Below the pieces are notes generated by a model. It did no database searches. It was given only the letters and a program-made list of their open reading frames with translations, and was not told where the DNA came from. A DNA stretch of 64,000 nt, from positions 744,001-808,000 of the forward strand of contig NZ_FTNY01000003.1 in the NCBI RefSeq assembly GCF_900156575.1, written 5' to 3'. Positions within the stretch are counted from its first letter, which is position 1. Each line of letters opens with the position of its first letter. Shown one piece after another: positions 33,929 through 43,435 of the stretch. The position numbers and the translations under genes were made by a program. The DNA comes from Chryseobacterium shigense (GTDB taxonomy: Bacteria; Bacteroidota; Bacteroidia; Flavobacteriales; Weeksellaceae).

Positions 33929-36085
33929 ATGAGAAAACTCCTGATCCTTCTCTTCGTATTCCAACTCCTGATGATCCATTCACAAGTGAAAAAGGATCTG
34001 GTTATTCCAAAAAACCCAAAAATAGGACTTTCCCTAGCCGGTGGCGGAGCCAAAGGTTTTTCACATGTAGGAGTGCTGAAAGTATTGGACTCACTGGGAG
34101 TAAAAGTAGATTATATTTCCGGAACCAGTATGGGTGCTATCGTAGGCGGTTTGTACGCTTCAGGATATTCCGGAAAAGAGATAGAGAAGATCATATTGGA
34201 TACGGATTTCTATTCCTTAATTATGGATCCGAAATCCAGACAGGAATCTTCTTTCTTTAATAAATCCGTTGATAAATATCTTTTATCCATTCCATTAAAA
34301 AACGGCAAAATATCTCTTCCCTCCTCTATAAGTTCCGGACAAAGAAATGTCTACCTTCTCAAAGAACTTTTCAAAAACGTTTCCAATATTGATGATTTCT
34401 CCAAACTACCTATTCCTTTTATGTGCGTCGCCACCAATCTGGAAAGCGGTAATATGGAGATCTTTGAAAAGGGCGATCTCGTACAATCCATTATGGCAAG
34501 CTCGGCCTTCCCTTCTCTTATGGATCCTGTAAAAATAGGCGACAGTATCTATATAGACGGAGCCATGACAGTCAATTACCCTTCAAAGCCATTAAAGGAC
34601 AAAGGAATCGATATCGTGATCGGTGTTGACCTTAACCAGGATTTATCGACAAGAGAGGATTTAAGCAACATTATATCCATTCTCAATCAGGTTATTGATT
34701 TCGGAATTAAAAGGGATACCAGAAAACAGTATAAGTATACAGACATCAATATCAAGCCGAATCTTAAAGGAATGACCGCTACCAGCTACGATGATAAGAA
34801 GAAAATTCTTGACAGCGGCTACGTAGAGGGCATGAAATATACTGATATCCTGGATCAGCTTCCGAAACGATCATTTGACCGCCTTAGAGAGCGCGTAAAT
34901 CCAATATATTCCAATGTATATAAGATTGACAGTATTTCCTTAGATGGCGGCAAAATATACGGTAAAAACTATGTTTTGGGTAAAATGGGTCTCCGTTTAC
35001 CTTCTATGCAGACCTATGGAAGTATTAATAAGAAAATAGACAAACTTGTTGCCACCAATAATTACAGATTTATCAACTATGATATCATCCCTGAAAATGA
35101 TGCTAATTATCTTAAACTCTACGTTACAGAAGACGAGGCCCGCCATTTTTTAAAAGTCGGACTGCATTACGATGAAGTTTTTAAGACAGGACTTCTTCTG
35201 AACTATTCGGGAAAACGTCTTTTATTTAAAAACTCAAATCTTTCGCTGGATGTTATCGTGGGAGATCAACCCAGATATTATCTGAATTATTTTATAGACA
35301 ACGGATATATCCCAGGATTCGGTATTTACTCTTCCGGAATGAGTTTTGATTTGAAAAATGTAGACAACAATGTAGTAGATAAATGGGAGTGGTTCAGGAA
35401 TGAGGCCTATATACAGTCCGTATGGAGAGATAAATTTGCTGTAGGAGGTGGTATCAGCCACGACTATTTTGGCGCTGAAATAAACGGCGAACATGAACGG
35501 TATATGCGTTTTCTAAATCCTTATGTATTCTTGAAAAGTGATACTCAGAATGACAAGGATTTCCCTTCCAGAGGCATCTATATCGGTGCAGAAGGTAAAG
35601 TAATCGATCTTTTAAAGTCTGAGGTAGATAAAAGAATCATCCAGGTGAAAGCAGATATCAGGATTAATATTCCACTCTCCAAACAGTTCTCCTACCGTCT
35701 TAATCTTTACGGAGGAATTACAATTGGTGATAATCTTCCGGAATTCTACCAATACAGACTGGGGGGCATTTTTGAACAGAATCTGATCAATTTTAAAAGC
35801 TTTGGAGGCTTCTACTTTGCCCAGCTAAACTCTAATAATGTTGTTCTTATCTCCAACGACCTTCAGTTTAAATTTAATAAAAACTATTTCTTAAGCGGAA
35901 ATTTTAGCTTTGCCAATCTTTCGGATGACATCAATTTCGAGGATACAGTTAAAGTAAATTTTAGTTCTATAGGACTTACCGCAGGCTATAAATCTCCTTT
36001 CGGGCAGATTAAGATCAATTTTAGCCACTCACTTAAAAACAATCAAAAAGGCATATTCAGTGTTATTTTAGGACACTGGTTTTAA
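33929..36085 (+). CDS. Patatin-like phospholipase with C-terminal outer-membrane barrel
   Basis: 718 residues. Signal peptide (MIHS-Q), then the patatin domain (about 30-300) with oxyanion loop GGGAKG, nucleophile S67 in GTSMG and the catalytic D of DGAMTVNYP near 210. A POTRA-like segment (about 310-390) precedes a BamA/TamA-type surface-antigen barrel that ends in FSVILGHWF with C-terminal Phe. The layout matches the PlpD group of autotransported lipases (type Vd secretion). The gene sits in a run with murF-alr, ybeY and mnmG. Confidence 0.93.
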   Translation: MRKLLILLFVFQLLMIHSQVKKDLVIPKNPKIGLSLAGGGAKGFSHVGVLKVLDSLGVKVDYISGTSMGAIVGGLYASGYSGKEIEKIILDTDFYSLIMDPKSRQESSFFNKSVDKYLLSIPLKNGKISLPSSISSGQRNVYLLKELFKNVSNIDDFSKLPIPFMCVATNLESGNMEIFEKGDLVQSIMASSAFPSLMDPVKIGDSIYIDGAMTVNYPSKPLKDKGIDIVIGVDLNQDLSTREDLSNIISILNQVIDFGIKRDTRKQYKYTDINIKPNLKGMTATSYDDKKKILDSGYVEGMKYTDILDQLPKRSFDRLRERVNPIYSNVYKIDSISLDGGKIYGKNYVLGKMGLRLPSMQTYGSINKKIDKLVATNNYRFINYDIIPENDANYLKLYVTEDEARHFLKVGLHYDEVFKTGLLLNYSGKRLLFKNSNLSLDVIVGDQPRYYLNYFIDNGYIPGFGIYSSGMSFDLKNVDNNVVDKWEWFRNEAYIQSVWRDKFAVGGGISHDYFGAEINGEHERYMRFLNPYVFLKSDTQNDKDFPSRGIYIGAEGKVIDLLKSEVDKRIIQVKADIRINIPLSKQFSYRLNLYGGITIGDNLPEFYQYRLGGIFEQNLINFKSFGGFYFAQLNSNNVVLISNDLQFKFNKNYFLSGNFSFANLSDDINFEDTVKVNFSSIGLTAGYKSPFGQIKINFSHSLKNNQKGIFSVILGHWF

Positions 36086-36089
36086 TACA

Positions 36090-36512
36090 ATGATACAATT
36101 CTTTTACGAAAACTTACAGGAGTCTGTCAGTACAGATTATCAAAAATGGCTGGAAGATATTATACTTTCAGAAGGAAAAAAAATAGGCGAAATCAATTAT
36201 ATTTTCTGCGATGACGAATATCTGCTTAAGATCAATCAGGATTATCTGCAGCATGATTATTATACCGATATCATCACTTTCGATTATGTAAAAGGCAAAA
36301 CCATAAGCGGAGAGATTTTTGTATCTTTGCAACGGATTTCGGACAACGCTTCCACTCTATCCAGAGATTATGAAGAAGAACTAAAAAGGGTCTTGGCCCA
36401 TGGCATTCTTCACCTCGCAGGATACAAGGATAAGACAGAGGAAGAAGAGAAAGAAATGCGGAGAATGGAAGATCTTTACCTGGCTAAATTCAGAGATTTA
36501 AATCCTGAATAA
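36090..36512 (+). CDS. ybeY: rRNA maturation endoribonuclease YbeY
   Basis: 140 residues. It matures 16S rRNA ends and takes part in ribosome quality control. The metal motif is AHGILHLAGYKDKT: H104 and H108 are in place, but the third ligand position, His in most bacteria (H-x3-H-x5-H), is D114. The rest (YLLKINQDYLQHDYYTDIITFDY) is typical. It starts 4 bases after the patatin gene. Confidence 0.94.
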   Translation: MIQFFYENLQESVSTDYQKWLEDIILSEGKKIGEINYIFCDDEYLLKINQDYLQHDYYTDIITFDYVKGKTISGEIFVSLQRISDNASTLSRDYEEELKRVLAHGILHLAGYKDKTEEEEKEMRRMEDLYLAKFRDLNPE

Positions 36513-36596
36513 ATTAAAGAATCACTTAAAGGATGATCCGTAAAGTGCTAAAAACTAGACACCATTATAACTCACTTAGAGTGCATTCTCTAAAAA

Positions 36597-36612
36597 TGTT
36601 TCACGTGAAACA
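36597..36612. other. parS site (ParB-binding palindrome), upstream copy
   Basis: TGTTTCACGTGAAACA is a perfect 16-base palindrome and matches the bacterial parS consensus TGTTnCACGTGAAACA at every position. It lies 48 bases before the mnmG ATG, outside coding sequence. The palindrome extends two more bases each side (AA and TT). ParB nucleates here to organise the origin region for segregation. Confidence 0.92.
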
Positions 36613-36659
36613 TTCATAGAAAATATTAAAATTAAAAGCTTTAAATAAGCAATATAAAA

Positions 36660-38522
36660 ATGATTTCAGATACATATGACGTAATCGTAGTAGGTGCCGG
36701 ACACGCGGGTTGCGAAGCTGCAGCAGCGGCCGCCAACCTGGGTTCAAAGACCCTACTTGTTACAATGAATATGCAGACCATCGGACAGATGAGCTGCAAC
36801 CCGGCCATGGGAGGAATCGCAAAAGGACAGATCGTAAGAGAGATTGATGCTATGGGAGGATACTCCGGAATTATAGCAGATAAATCCGCGATTCAGTTCA
36901 AAATGCTGAACCTTTCCAAGGGCCCCGCGATGTGGTCTCCAAGAACACAAAATGACAGAATGCTTTTCGCTGAAGAGTGGAGATTAGCATTAGAAAATAC
37001 ACCCAATCTTGATTTCTTTCAGGACATGGTGAAACAGCTTATTGTAGAAAATAATAAAGTGACCGGAGTTATTACTTCTTTGGGAATTGAGATAAAAAGT
37101 AAATCGGTTGTTTTAACCAACGGAACTTTTCTTAACGGATTAATTCATGTTGGCGATAAACAATTAGGCGGAGGAAGAATGGGCGAACCAAGAGCATTCG
37201 GAATTACCGAACAATTGGTAAGTTTAGGTTTTGAAGCCGGAAGAATGAAAACAGGAACTCCTCCCCGGGTAGACGGAAGAAGTCTTGATTATTCAAAAAT
37301 GGAAGAACAGAAAGGAGATGAGAAACCTCAGAAGTTCAGCTATACGGATACCCCTAAATTAACGAAACAATTAAGCTGCCATATTGTATATACCAACGAA
37401 ACAGTACACGATATTTTACGAGAAGGTTTCGACAGAAGCCCAATGTTCAATGGAACGATTCAAAGTTTAGGACCAAGGTATTGCCCGAGTATTGAAGATA
37501 AGATCAACCGTTTTGCAGAAAGAACAAGACATCAGCTTTTCGTAGAACCTGAAGGATGGAGAACAGTTGAGATCTATGTCAACGGATTTAGTTCTTCACT
37601 TCCCGAAGATGTACAGATCAAAGCCATGAAACATATTCCAGGTTTTGAAAATGTAAAAGTCTTCCGTCCCGGATATGCTATTGAGTACGACTACTTCCCT
37701 CCTACCCAATTAAAGCACACCTTAGAAACAAAACTGATCGACAATTTATATTTTGCAGGACAGATCAATGGAACCACAGGCTATGAAGAAGCAGCAGGAC
37801 AAGGCTTAATGGCTGGAATCAATGCCCACAACAAAGTACACGACAAAGAAGATTTTATCCTTAACAGAGATGAAGCCTATATCGGTGTATTGATTGACGA
37901 CCTGATTACAAAAGGAACAGAGGAGCCTTACAGAATGTTTACTTCGCGTGCAGAATACAGATTATTACTCAGACAAGATAACGCAGACATCCGATTAACA
38001 GAGAAGGCATATCATTTAGGACTTGCAAAAGAAGATAGATTAAGAAAAGTAGAAACCAAAGTATCTAATAGTCAGGAACTTGAGAGCTTTTTACGAGAAA
38101 CATCTTTAAAGCCTGGTATTATCAATCCTATTCTGGAAACTATTGAAAGCAACCCTGTAGATCAGGCTTACAGAGCTTCACAATTCCTTACAAGACCTAA
38201 CATTACTTTAGACAAGCTTGATGCAATAGATTCTATCAGAGAATTCTCTTCTCAATATGATGAAGAAGTAAGAGAGCAAGCTGAAATTAATATTAAGTAT
38301 AAAGGATATATTGAAAAGGAAAAAGAAAATGTAGCTAAGCTGAATCGTCTGGAAAACATAAAAATTCCCGAAGATTTCGATTATAAAAGCATTTCCAGCC
38401 TTTCTTTGGAAGCAAAACAGAAAATGTCCAATGTAAGACCTAAAACGATTGCACAGGCAGGCAGGATCAGTGGTGTTTCTCCGGCCGATATAAACGTTTT
38501 GCTGGTGTATTTAGGACGTTAA
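36660..38522 (+). CDS. mnmG: tRNA uridine-5-carboxymethylaminomethyl synthesis protein MnmG (GidA)
   Basis: 620 residues. The FAD dinucleotide fold is VVGAGHAGCEAA (about 11-22), followed by MSCNPAMGGIAKGQIVREIDAMGG, KTGTPPRVDGRSL and AGQINGTTGYEEAAGQGLMAGINA. The C-terminal helical domain binds MnmE. With MnmE it modifies U34 of tRNAs at carbon 5, acting on the same base as MnmA, also in this window. It is bracketed by two parS sites. Location near the origin and par loci is classical for gidA. Confidence 0.97.
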   Translation: MISDTYDVIVVGAGHAGCEAAAAAANLGSKTLLVTMNMQTIGQMSCNPAMGGIAKGQIVREIDAMGGYSGIIADKSAIQFKMLNLSKGPAMWSPRTQNDRMLFAEEWRLALENTPNLDFFQDMVKQLIVENNKVTGVITSLGIEIKSKSVVLTNGTFLNGLIHVGDKQLGGGRMGEPRAFGITEQLVSLGFEAGRMKTGTPPRVDGRSLDYSKMEEQKGDEKPQKFSYTDTPKLTKQLSCHIVYTNETVHDILREGFDRSPMFNGTIQSLGPRYCPSIEDKINRFAERTRHQLFVEPEGWRTVEIYVNGFSSSLPEDVQIKAMKHIPGFENVKVFRPGYAIEYDYFPPTQLKHTLETKLIDNLYFAGQINGTTGYEEAAGQGLMAGINAHNKVHDKEDFILNRDEAYIGVLIDDLITKGTEEPYRMFTSRAEYRLLLRQDNADIRLTEKAYHLGLAKEDRLRKVETKVSNSQELESFLRETSLKPGIINPILETIESNPVDQAYRASQFLTRPNITLDKLDAIDSIREFSSQYDEEVREQAEINIKYKGYIEKEKENVAKLNRLENIKIPEDFDYKSISSLSLEAKQKMSNVRPKTIAQAGRISGVSPADINVLLVYLGR

Positions 38523-38530
38523 ATCAAAAA

Positions 38531-38546
38531 TGTTTCACGTGAAACA
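38531..38546. other. parS site (ParB-binding palindrome), downstream copy
   Basis: Identical to the copy at 36597, including the flanking AA and TT. It lies 8 bases past the mnmG stop and 91 bases before the methyltransferase gene. The 1.9-kb spacing between the copies is small for a chromosomal parS cluster. Confidence 0.92.
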
Positions 38547-38637
38547 TTTGTAAATTAAAAGCAAAAATTAAGGTATTTATGTGCGTTATACCTAACCCAT
38601 AAATACTTTAATTTTAAACTATCAAGATATCAATTCA

Positions 38638-39459
38638 ATGAGAATAAAGGATCATTTTCTTTCACAGGAAATATTTGAAATAAAAGAAACAGAAACAAAA
38701 GGGGTCTTCAAGACCTCCCCTATTCCATCCAATATTTCCAAATATTACGAAAGCGAAGATTATATTTCCCACCACCAGGATTCTGGAAGCTTCAAAGAAA
38801 AGCTGTACAAATTCCTTCAGTCTTTTAATCTGCAATACAAAAAAAATATCATTGCAGACAGAATAAAGAAAGGATCAAAAGTTCTTGATTACGGATGCGG
38901 AGCTGGAGAATTTGTTAAATACATAGAAGAAGATTTTGAAACATTCGGTTTCGAACCTGATTCTGATGCCAGAAAAGCGGCAATGAATAAAATATCCAAA
39001 GCAACGATATTGGACACCATTCAAAAAATTCCTGAACAGAGTTTAGATGCAATCACCTTATGGCATGTTTTCGAACACATCGAAAATCAGGATGAGATGC
39101 TAAATTTATTTCACGGGAAATTAAAAGATAAAGGACTTCTCATCATTGCAGTCCCCAACCCTACTTCTTATGATGCAAAACATTACAAAGAATATTGGGC
39201 AGCCTACGATGTACCGAGACATATTTATCATTTCTCCAAAAATGGTATGGAAAATTTAATTTCCAAGAAGCCGGACTGGAAAATGAGAAAAATTAAACCT
39301 TTGGTTCTGGATTCTTTTTACATCTCTATGTTGAGCGAAAAATATAAAAAATCACCTCTTTTTTGGCTAAAAGCAGTTCTCTACGGAACGATTTCTAACG
39401 TAAAGGCGCTTTTTTCGAACGAATTTTCAAGTTTGATATACATTATCGAAAAAAGATAG
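38638..39459 (+). CDS. Class I SAM-dependent methyltransferase
   Basis: 273 residues. The SAM-binding loop VLDYGCGAGEFV is at about 82-93, with the acidic second-strand end FGFEPDSDA, then LDAITLWHVFEHIENQDEML and the fourth-strand segment LLIIAVPNPTSYDAKHYKEYWAAYDVPRHIYHFS. This pattern is the methyltransf_23 group. Substrate unknown; relatives act on sugars or lipids. A strong terminator follows. Confidence 0.9.
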   Translation: MRIKDHFLSQEIFEIKETETKGVFKTSPIPSNISKYYESEDYISHHQDSGSFKEKLYKFLQSFNLQYKKNIIADRIKKGSKVLDYGCGAGEFVKYIEEDFETFGFEPDSDARKAAMNKISKATILDTIQKIPEQSLDAITLWHVFEHIENQDEMLNLFHGKLKDKGLLIIAVPNPTSYDAKHYKEYWAAYDVPRHIYHFSKNGMENLISKKPDWKMRKIKPLVLDSFYISMLSEKYKKSPLFWLKAVLYGTISNVKALFSNEFSSLIYIIEKR

Positions 39460-39520
39460 AGAATCGATTTTTGAGGCATTTCTGAAGGCCAATTTTCGCG
39501 AATTTCGATCTAAAAAACAA

Positions 39521-39550
39521 AAACCCGGAGAATTTTCCGGGTTTCTTTTT
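39521..39550 (+). terminator. Rho-independent terminator after the methyltransferase gene
   Basis: AAACCCGGA (39521-39529) pairs with TCCGGGTTT (39536-39544), followed by CTTTTTTT. The remaining stretch to 39751 is AT-rich and featureless. Confidence 0.9.
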
Positions 39551-39751
39551 TTAGATTTTTAAAGATTAATAAATTGAAATGTTGAAAATATTAAAGTAAG
39601 TTATCATTATTTTCTACTTCCACTTTTCATATAAATTATAGCCTATAATAACAAAATTCTTTAGTAATTTAAAAGTTTTAATCTTGAAATATTATTTGCT
39701 AAATACAAAACTTATATTAATTACCTAAATTGCAAAAAAAAACAGAAATTA

Positions 39752-40357
39752 TTAAATCTTATAAATACTTTCTTCAATCACAGTATTTAAAGGTGTAGAT
39801 ATATTAGAATTGATCTTTATAAAATCGCGAATTGATTTTTTTAGAATTTTTGTAATAGAAATATTATCGTAATCTTTATGCCAATATTTTCGCTCCTTAT
39901 ACATATACCAATTTAGAGAAAAGTGCCAATAATTACCATTAATGGGCGAATGATTTACTTCGCATCTTGCGATAGCTTCACCATTAATTTTAACATCAAT
40001 ATTATGTAGTAGTAGAATTGCAGTTGACCAAAATGACCTCTCTTCTTTAATAAAAAAATCATCATTATTAATAAGTTCATTTGGAATTGTTTCATCTCCT
40101 TTCCAATTATCAAGATAAAATGAATTTATTATCACATATTTTATATGTTCCTCTTTATATATACCATACAAAGAAGTTGATAAATCAGGTAATTGATTTT
40201 CTTGTCCTATTATTTGAGCTTTTAACTCTCCATTATCATCTAATACATCATTTAAGCCATTTTTAATAACAAAATGCCTTATTAAAAAATAAGGCGTGAT
40301 ATCAGTTATTATCGATTTATAATTTGATTGAGGTAAAAGACAATCAGGATAATTCAT
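39752..40357 (-). CDS. Hypothetical protein, third gene of the AT-rich cassette
   Basis: 201 residues, no signal peptide or TM helix. The middle (FWSTAILLLHNIDVKINGEAIARCEVNHSPINGNYWHFSLNWYMYK) looks like a beta-rich domain with many aromatics. The N-terminus is short and polar. Its start overlaps the previous gene by 14 bases, so it belongs to the same operon. Base composition is much more AT-rich than the housekeeping genes on both sides. I do not recognise the family. Confidence 0.68.
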   Translation of the reverse strand: MNYPDCLLPQSNYKSIITDITPYFLIRHFVIKNGLNDVLDDNGELKAQIIGQENQLPDLSTSLYGIYKEEHIKYVIINSFYLDNWKGDETIPNELINNDDFFIKEERSFWSTAILLLHNIDVKINGEAIARCEVNHSPINGNYWHFSLNWYMYKERKYWHKDYDNISITKILKKSIRDFIKINSNISTPLNTVIEESIYKI

Positions 40358-40847
40358 TATTAGTTCCTAAATAATTATTTATACTTATGATAGCATTATC
40401 CATTGTATCTGTAAAATTATTAATTTCAGATGCAGATTTAATAAATAAAGAATATAAAACATTATTATCATCAAATGATAAATCAATATAGACAGCTTTA
40501 ATTCCTCTTTTTAAGCTAAACAAAATTCCTTCATCAGTACATTCAACTGAGTATTTATCAGCTTGAATCTTTAGAATACCAGAAATTGTCTTATCAAATA
40601 AAGCGGTATACTTTAACTTACTAAATCCAATGATTCCACCATCTATCAAAGAAATACTACTAACTAAACTTGTTTTTAATTTCATAGAAAGATCCATAAA
40701 TCTTTGATTACTAATAAACATAGTACTCTCCTGAATATTACTGTTCAAGATTACACTTCCAACAGAAAATGTACATTTCTTAGAATACGTCCTAACACTT
40801 GCAATTTGTGTGTTGATTGCTTTGTAATCAATTGTAGTTGTTGCCAT
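40344..40847 (-). CDS. Hypothetical protein, second gene of the AT-rich cassette
   Basis: 167 residues, soluble. It alternates short strands and polar turns (FSVGSVILNSNIQ, KIQADKYSVECTDEGILFSLKRGIKAVYIDLSF-type segments) and ends in a helix (EINNFTDTMDNAIISINNYL). Start and stop both overlap neighbours: TAATG with the upstream TIGR04255 gene (one base) and 14 bases with the downstream gene. This tight packing suggests the three proteins act together. A hand count of line 40381-40440 gives 14 G+C in 60. Function unknown. Confidence 0.68.
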   Translation of the reverse strand: MATTTIDYKAINTQIASVRTYSKKCTFSVGSVILNSNIQESTMFISNQRFMDLSMKLKTSLVSSISLIDGGIIGFSKLKYTALFDKTISGILKIQADKYSVECTDEGILFSLKRGIKAVYIDLSFDDNNVLYSLFIKSASEINNFTDTMDNAIISINNYLGTNNELS

Positions 40848-41554
40848 TAGTATATTGGGTTTAAAGTTTCTAAAAATTCTTCTTTTAAAAGACTAAAAAA
40901 AATACTTTCTTGAATTTTATGAATATTACTTAATTCCTGTTTAACCAAATCATTATTAGATATAAAAAAATCATTTTTATTTGCGTAACAATCTATATCC
41001 ATCAATGATAAAAAATTAGAATCCTCATTTTTATAATCATTCACCAAGTTAAGGATAACATTTGTATTCTCATATTCAAACTCAGTCGAAAAATTAAATC
41101 GCTTTGATTTAATATCAGGTTGAGCAAAAGAAAATGAAAATTTCGTAATATCTTTAAGATTATAATGTTCATATACATTAATATAACGTAATCCTATTCT
41201 GCTTATTAGAATAGATTTATTACTCGAAATAAAAGAGATAACTTCTAATATTTTAACTAAATAAATGTTCCATCCTATATAATTATCTCTAATATTAATA
41301 AATAAGATTTCATCTGTTAAGATAAATTTTATTTCATCATCATAAAACATAATTCTATTGCCTGTAGCAGAGGTATTATTATTTTCATCAGGAGTAGCTA
41401 TTGAATCATAACTACCACTTTTTATTACATTATCATAAAAATTTCCAAACAATATCTGAAAAGGCATTTCATAACTCAATTTAATCACTACATGTGCATC
41501 TTGAATTCTATCATCAATACGTTCAGGAATTTGCATTAAATAAGTTTTTTTCAA
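40847..41554 (-). CDS. TIGR04255 family protein, first gene of the AT-rich cassette
   Basis: 235 residues. The segment ISRIGLRYINVYEHYNL and the N-terminal part VVIKLSYEMPFQILFG resemble TIGR04255, a sporadically distributed family of about 250 residues with no known function. A hand count of line 41281-41340 gives 9 G+C in 60, against 28 in 60 for a line of pgk (42481-42540). It leads a three-gene overlapping operon. The sporadic distribution of the family, the odd base composition and the tight operon all fit an acquired accessory module, possibly defence; that last point is only a hypothesis. Confidence 0.7.
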   Translation of the reverse strand: MKKTYLMQIPERIDDRIQDAHVVIKLSYEMPFQILFGNFYDNVIKSGSYDSIATPDENNNTSATGNRIMFYDDEIKFILTDEILFINIRDNYIGWNIYLVKILEVISFISSNKSILISRIGLRYINVYEHYNLKDITKFSFSFAQPDIKSKRFNFSTEFEYENTNVILNLVNDYKNEDSNFLSLMDIDCYANKNDFFISNNDLVKQELSNIHKIQESIFFSLLKEEFLETLNPIY

Positions 41555-41688
41555 AATTATATAAAATAAGTGTTATACAAAGAATATTAAGCTGCTTTTA
41601 ACTTAAATTTAATTAAAAACAGTTACATTTTTATTATTTACAAATATCAAATACCAAGACGACAAAACTTGACGTATTAAAACAAAAA

Positions 41689-41717
41689 AAGACTGCACCT
41701 TCAATTGATACAGTCTT
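41689..41717. terminator. Probable terminator downstream of pgk
   Basis: AAGACTG (41689-41695) pairs with CAGTCTT (41711-41717). An A run on the left gives a T run on the minus strand, where pgk ends at 41738. Confidence 0.65.
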
Positions 41718-41737
41718 CTCTATAGTAAAATAAAATA

Positions 41738-42928
41738 TTATTTGTTGATCGCAGCAACGCCCGGAAGTTCTAAACCTTCAAGACTTTCAAGCATGGCTCC
41801 CCCACCGGTGGAAACATAACTCACTTTTTCTCCGTAACCAAACTGCTTCACAAAAGCAACGCTGTCACCTCCACCTACAAGAGAAAATGCTCCCAATTTT
41901 GTAGACTCTGCAATACTGTCACCAAGCGCAATGGTTCCTGCCGCAAAGTTTGACATTTCAAAAACGCCGATCGGCCCATTCCAAAGAATTGTTCTTGAAT
42001 TTAACAATACATCATTGAACTGATCTCTCGATTTTGGACCTGCATCCAGACCCATCCATCCTTCAGGTATAGCATAAATGTCAGCCTCTTTTCTTTCAGC
42101 ATCATTGTTGAAAGCTTCAGCAATAATTACATCCGAAGGAAGATAAACCTTCACCTGATTTTCTTTTGCTTTTCCTAAAATCTCAAGGGCTAAAGGAAGC
42201 TTTTCCTCTTCCACCAATGAGTTTCCGATTTTACCTCCCAAAGCTTTAATAAAGGTAAAGGCCATCCCTCCACCAATGATTAAATTATCAATTGCCGGAA
42301 GTATATTTTCTATAATGGTAATTTTAGTTGAAACCTTAGAACCACCTAAAATTGCAGTTACTGGTCGCTCTCCTTTTCTCAGTACTTTATCGATAGCCTG
42401 AAGCTCTTTAGCCATCAGTAAACCGAAAAATTTAGTTGATTCAAAATATTGAGCGATTACTGCAGTGGAAGCATGTGCTCTGTGCGCAGTTCCGAATGCA
42501 TCATTTACGAAAGCATCCCCCAGTTTTGAAAGTTGCTCAGCAAAACCTGCATCCCCTTTTTCTTCCTCATGGTGAAAACGAAGGTTTTCCAACAACAGGA
42601 TCTCCCCTGGCTGAAGATCAGCAGCGGCCTTTTCAGCCTTTTCTCCGATACATTCATCCACAAACTTCACTTCCTGTCCAAGAACGCTGGAAACTTCATC
42701 TACGATATGCTTAAGAGAGAATTCATCCTTCACTTCACCCTTTGGTCTTCCAAGATGCGTCATTAAGATCACGGAACCTCCGTCGTTAAGAATTTTTTCA
42801 ACTGTGGGCTTCACAGCCGTGATTCTCGTATTATCTGTCACTTTCAGCTGGTCATCCTGCGGAACATTAAAATCCACTCTTACCAGAGCCTTCTTGTCTT
42901 TAAAATTGAAATCATTGATTGTTTTCAT
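41738..42928 (-). CDS. pgk: Phosphoglycerate kinase
   Basis: 396 residues. N-terminal substrate motif [20 protein letters not shown], then [20 protein letters not shown] and [13 protein letters not shown]; nucleotide-domain motifs [34 protein letters not shown] and VGGGDSVAF. It transfers phosphate from 1,3-bisphosphoglycerate to ADP in glycolysis. Its base composition is normal for the genome, so it marks the end of the AT-rich cassette. Single gene. Confidence 0.97.
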   Translation of the reverse strand: MKTINDFNFKDKKALVRVDFNVPQDDQLKVTDNTRITAVKPTVEKILNDGGSVILMTHLGRPKGEVKDEFSLKHIVDEVSSVLGQEVKFVDECIGEKAEKAAADLQPGEILLLENLRFHHEEEKGDAGFAEQLSKLGDAFVNDAFGTAHRAHASTAVIAQYFESTKFFGLLMAKELQAIDKVLRKGERPVTAILGGSKVSTKITIIENILPAIDNLIIGGGMAFTFIKALGGKIGNSLVEEEKLPLALEILGKAKENQVKVYLPSDVIIAEAFNNDAERKEADIYAIPEGWMGLDAGPKSRDQFNDVLLNSRTILWNGPIGVFEMSNFAAGTIALGDSIAESTKLGAFSLVGGGDSVAFVKQFGYGEKVSYVSTGGGAMLESLEGLELPGVAAINK

Positions 42929-43197
42929 AAATATCGTTGAATTTTCGTTTCACAAATGTAAGCTTTTAAACTTTTTCAACAGATCCCCCGAATTAAAACT
43001 TTTCCGAAACTTTCCCCCAACCCAATCACCCACTAATCAACAATTTTTTCTCTTTAAAGAAAAGAATAATGTAGTTGTTGTTGAGTATTGTTAGTTTAGG
43101 GGATAAGTTTTATCAAAATAATTGGTAACAAATAATTTTTATTCAATTCATATTTAATTCACATTGTAATCTCTTGTAAATCTGTCTTTTCACAGAC

Positions 43198-43217
43198 TTA
43201 TCAACAGATGTGAATAA
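43198..43217. promoter_or_regulatory. DnaA-box pair 1 in candidate oriC
   Basis: TTATCAACA at 43198-43206 on the plus strand and TTATTCACA on the minus strand (TGTGAATAA at 43209-43217), two bases apart and facing each other. Each differs from TTATCCACA at one base. Confidence 0.68.
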
Positions 43218-43365
43218 CTTCCTCACAAAACCATTCTTAGTAATTTAATTATGGAAAAAGTTCGGATTAAGTGAAGAAAACAATTGGAAAGTTGTGACTA
43301 AAATTTCCAAATACATTTCCCATTACGAAATAAATTCTTCTTTAAAAATAGAAAGTTGGAAAAAG

Positions 43366-43384
43366 TTTTCCACAGTTATTCACA
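43366..43384 (+). promoter_or_regulatory. DnaA-box pair 2 in candidate oriC
   Basis: TTTTCCACA at 43366-43374 and TTATTCACA at 43376-43384, in the same orientation and separated by one base. Each differs from TTATCCACA at one base. Confidence 0.68.
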
Positions 43385-43435
43385 TACCTTTTCACAAATT
43401 ACCCCCGAACAACTAACAGACTTTGTTATTATTCT

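Noticed and set aside
36597-36612. CACGTG palindrome as an ordinary transcription-factor operator for mnmG
   Set aside because: The full 16 bases equal parS, and an identical copy lies after the gene stop, where an operator for mnmG would make little sense.
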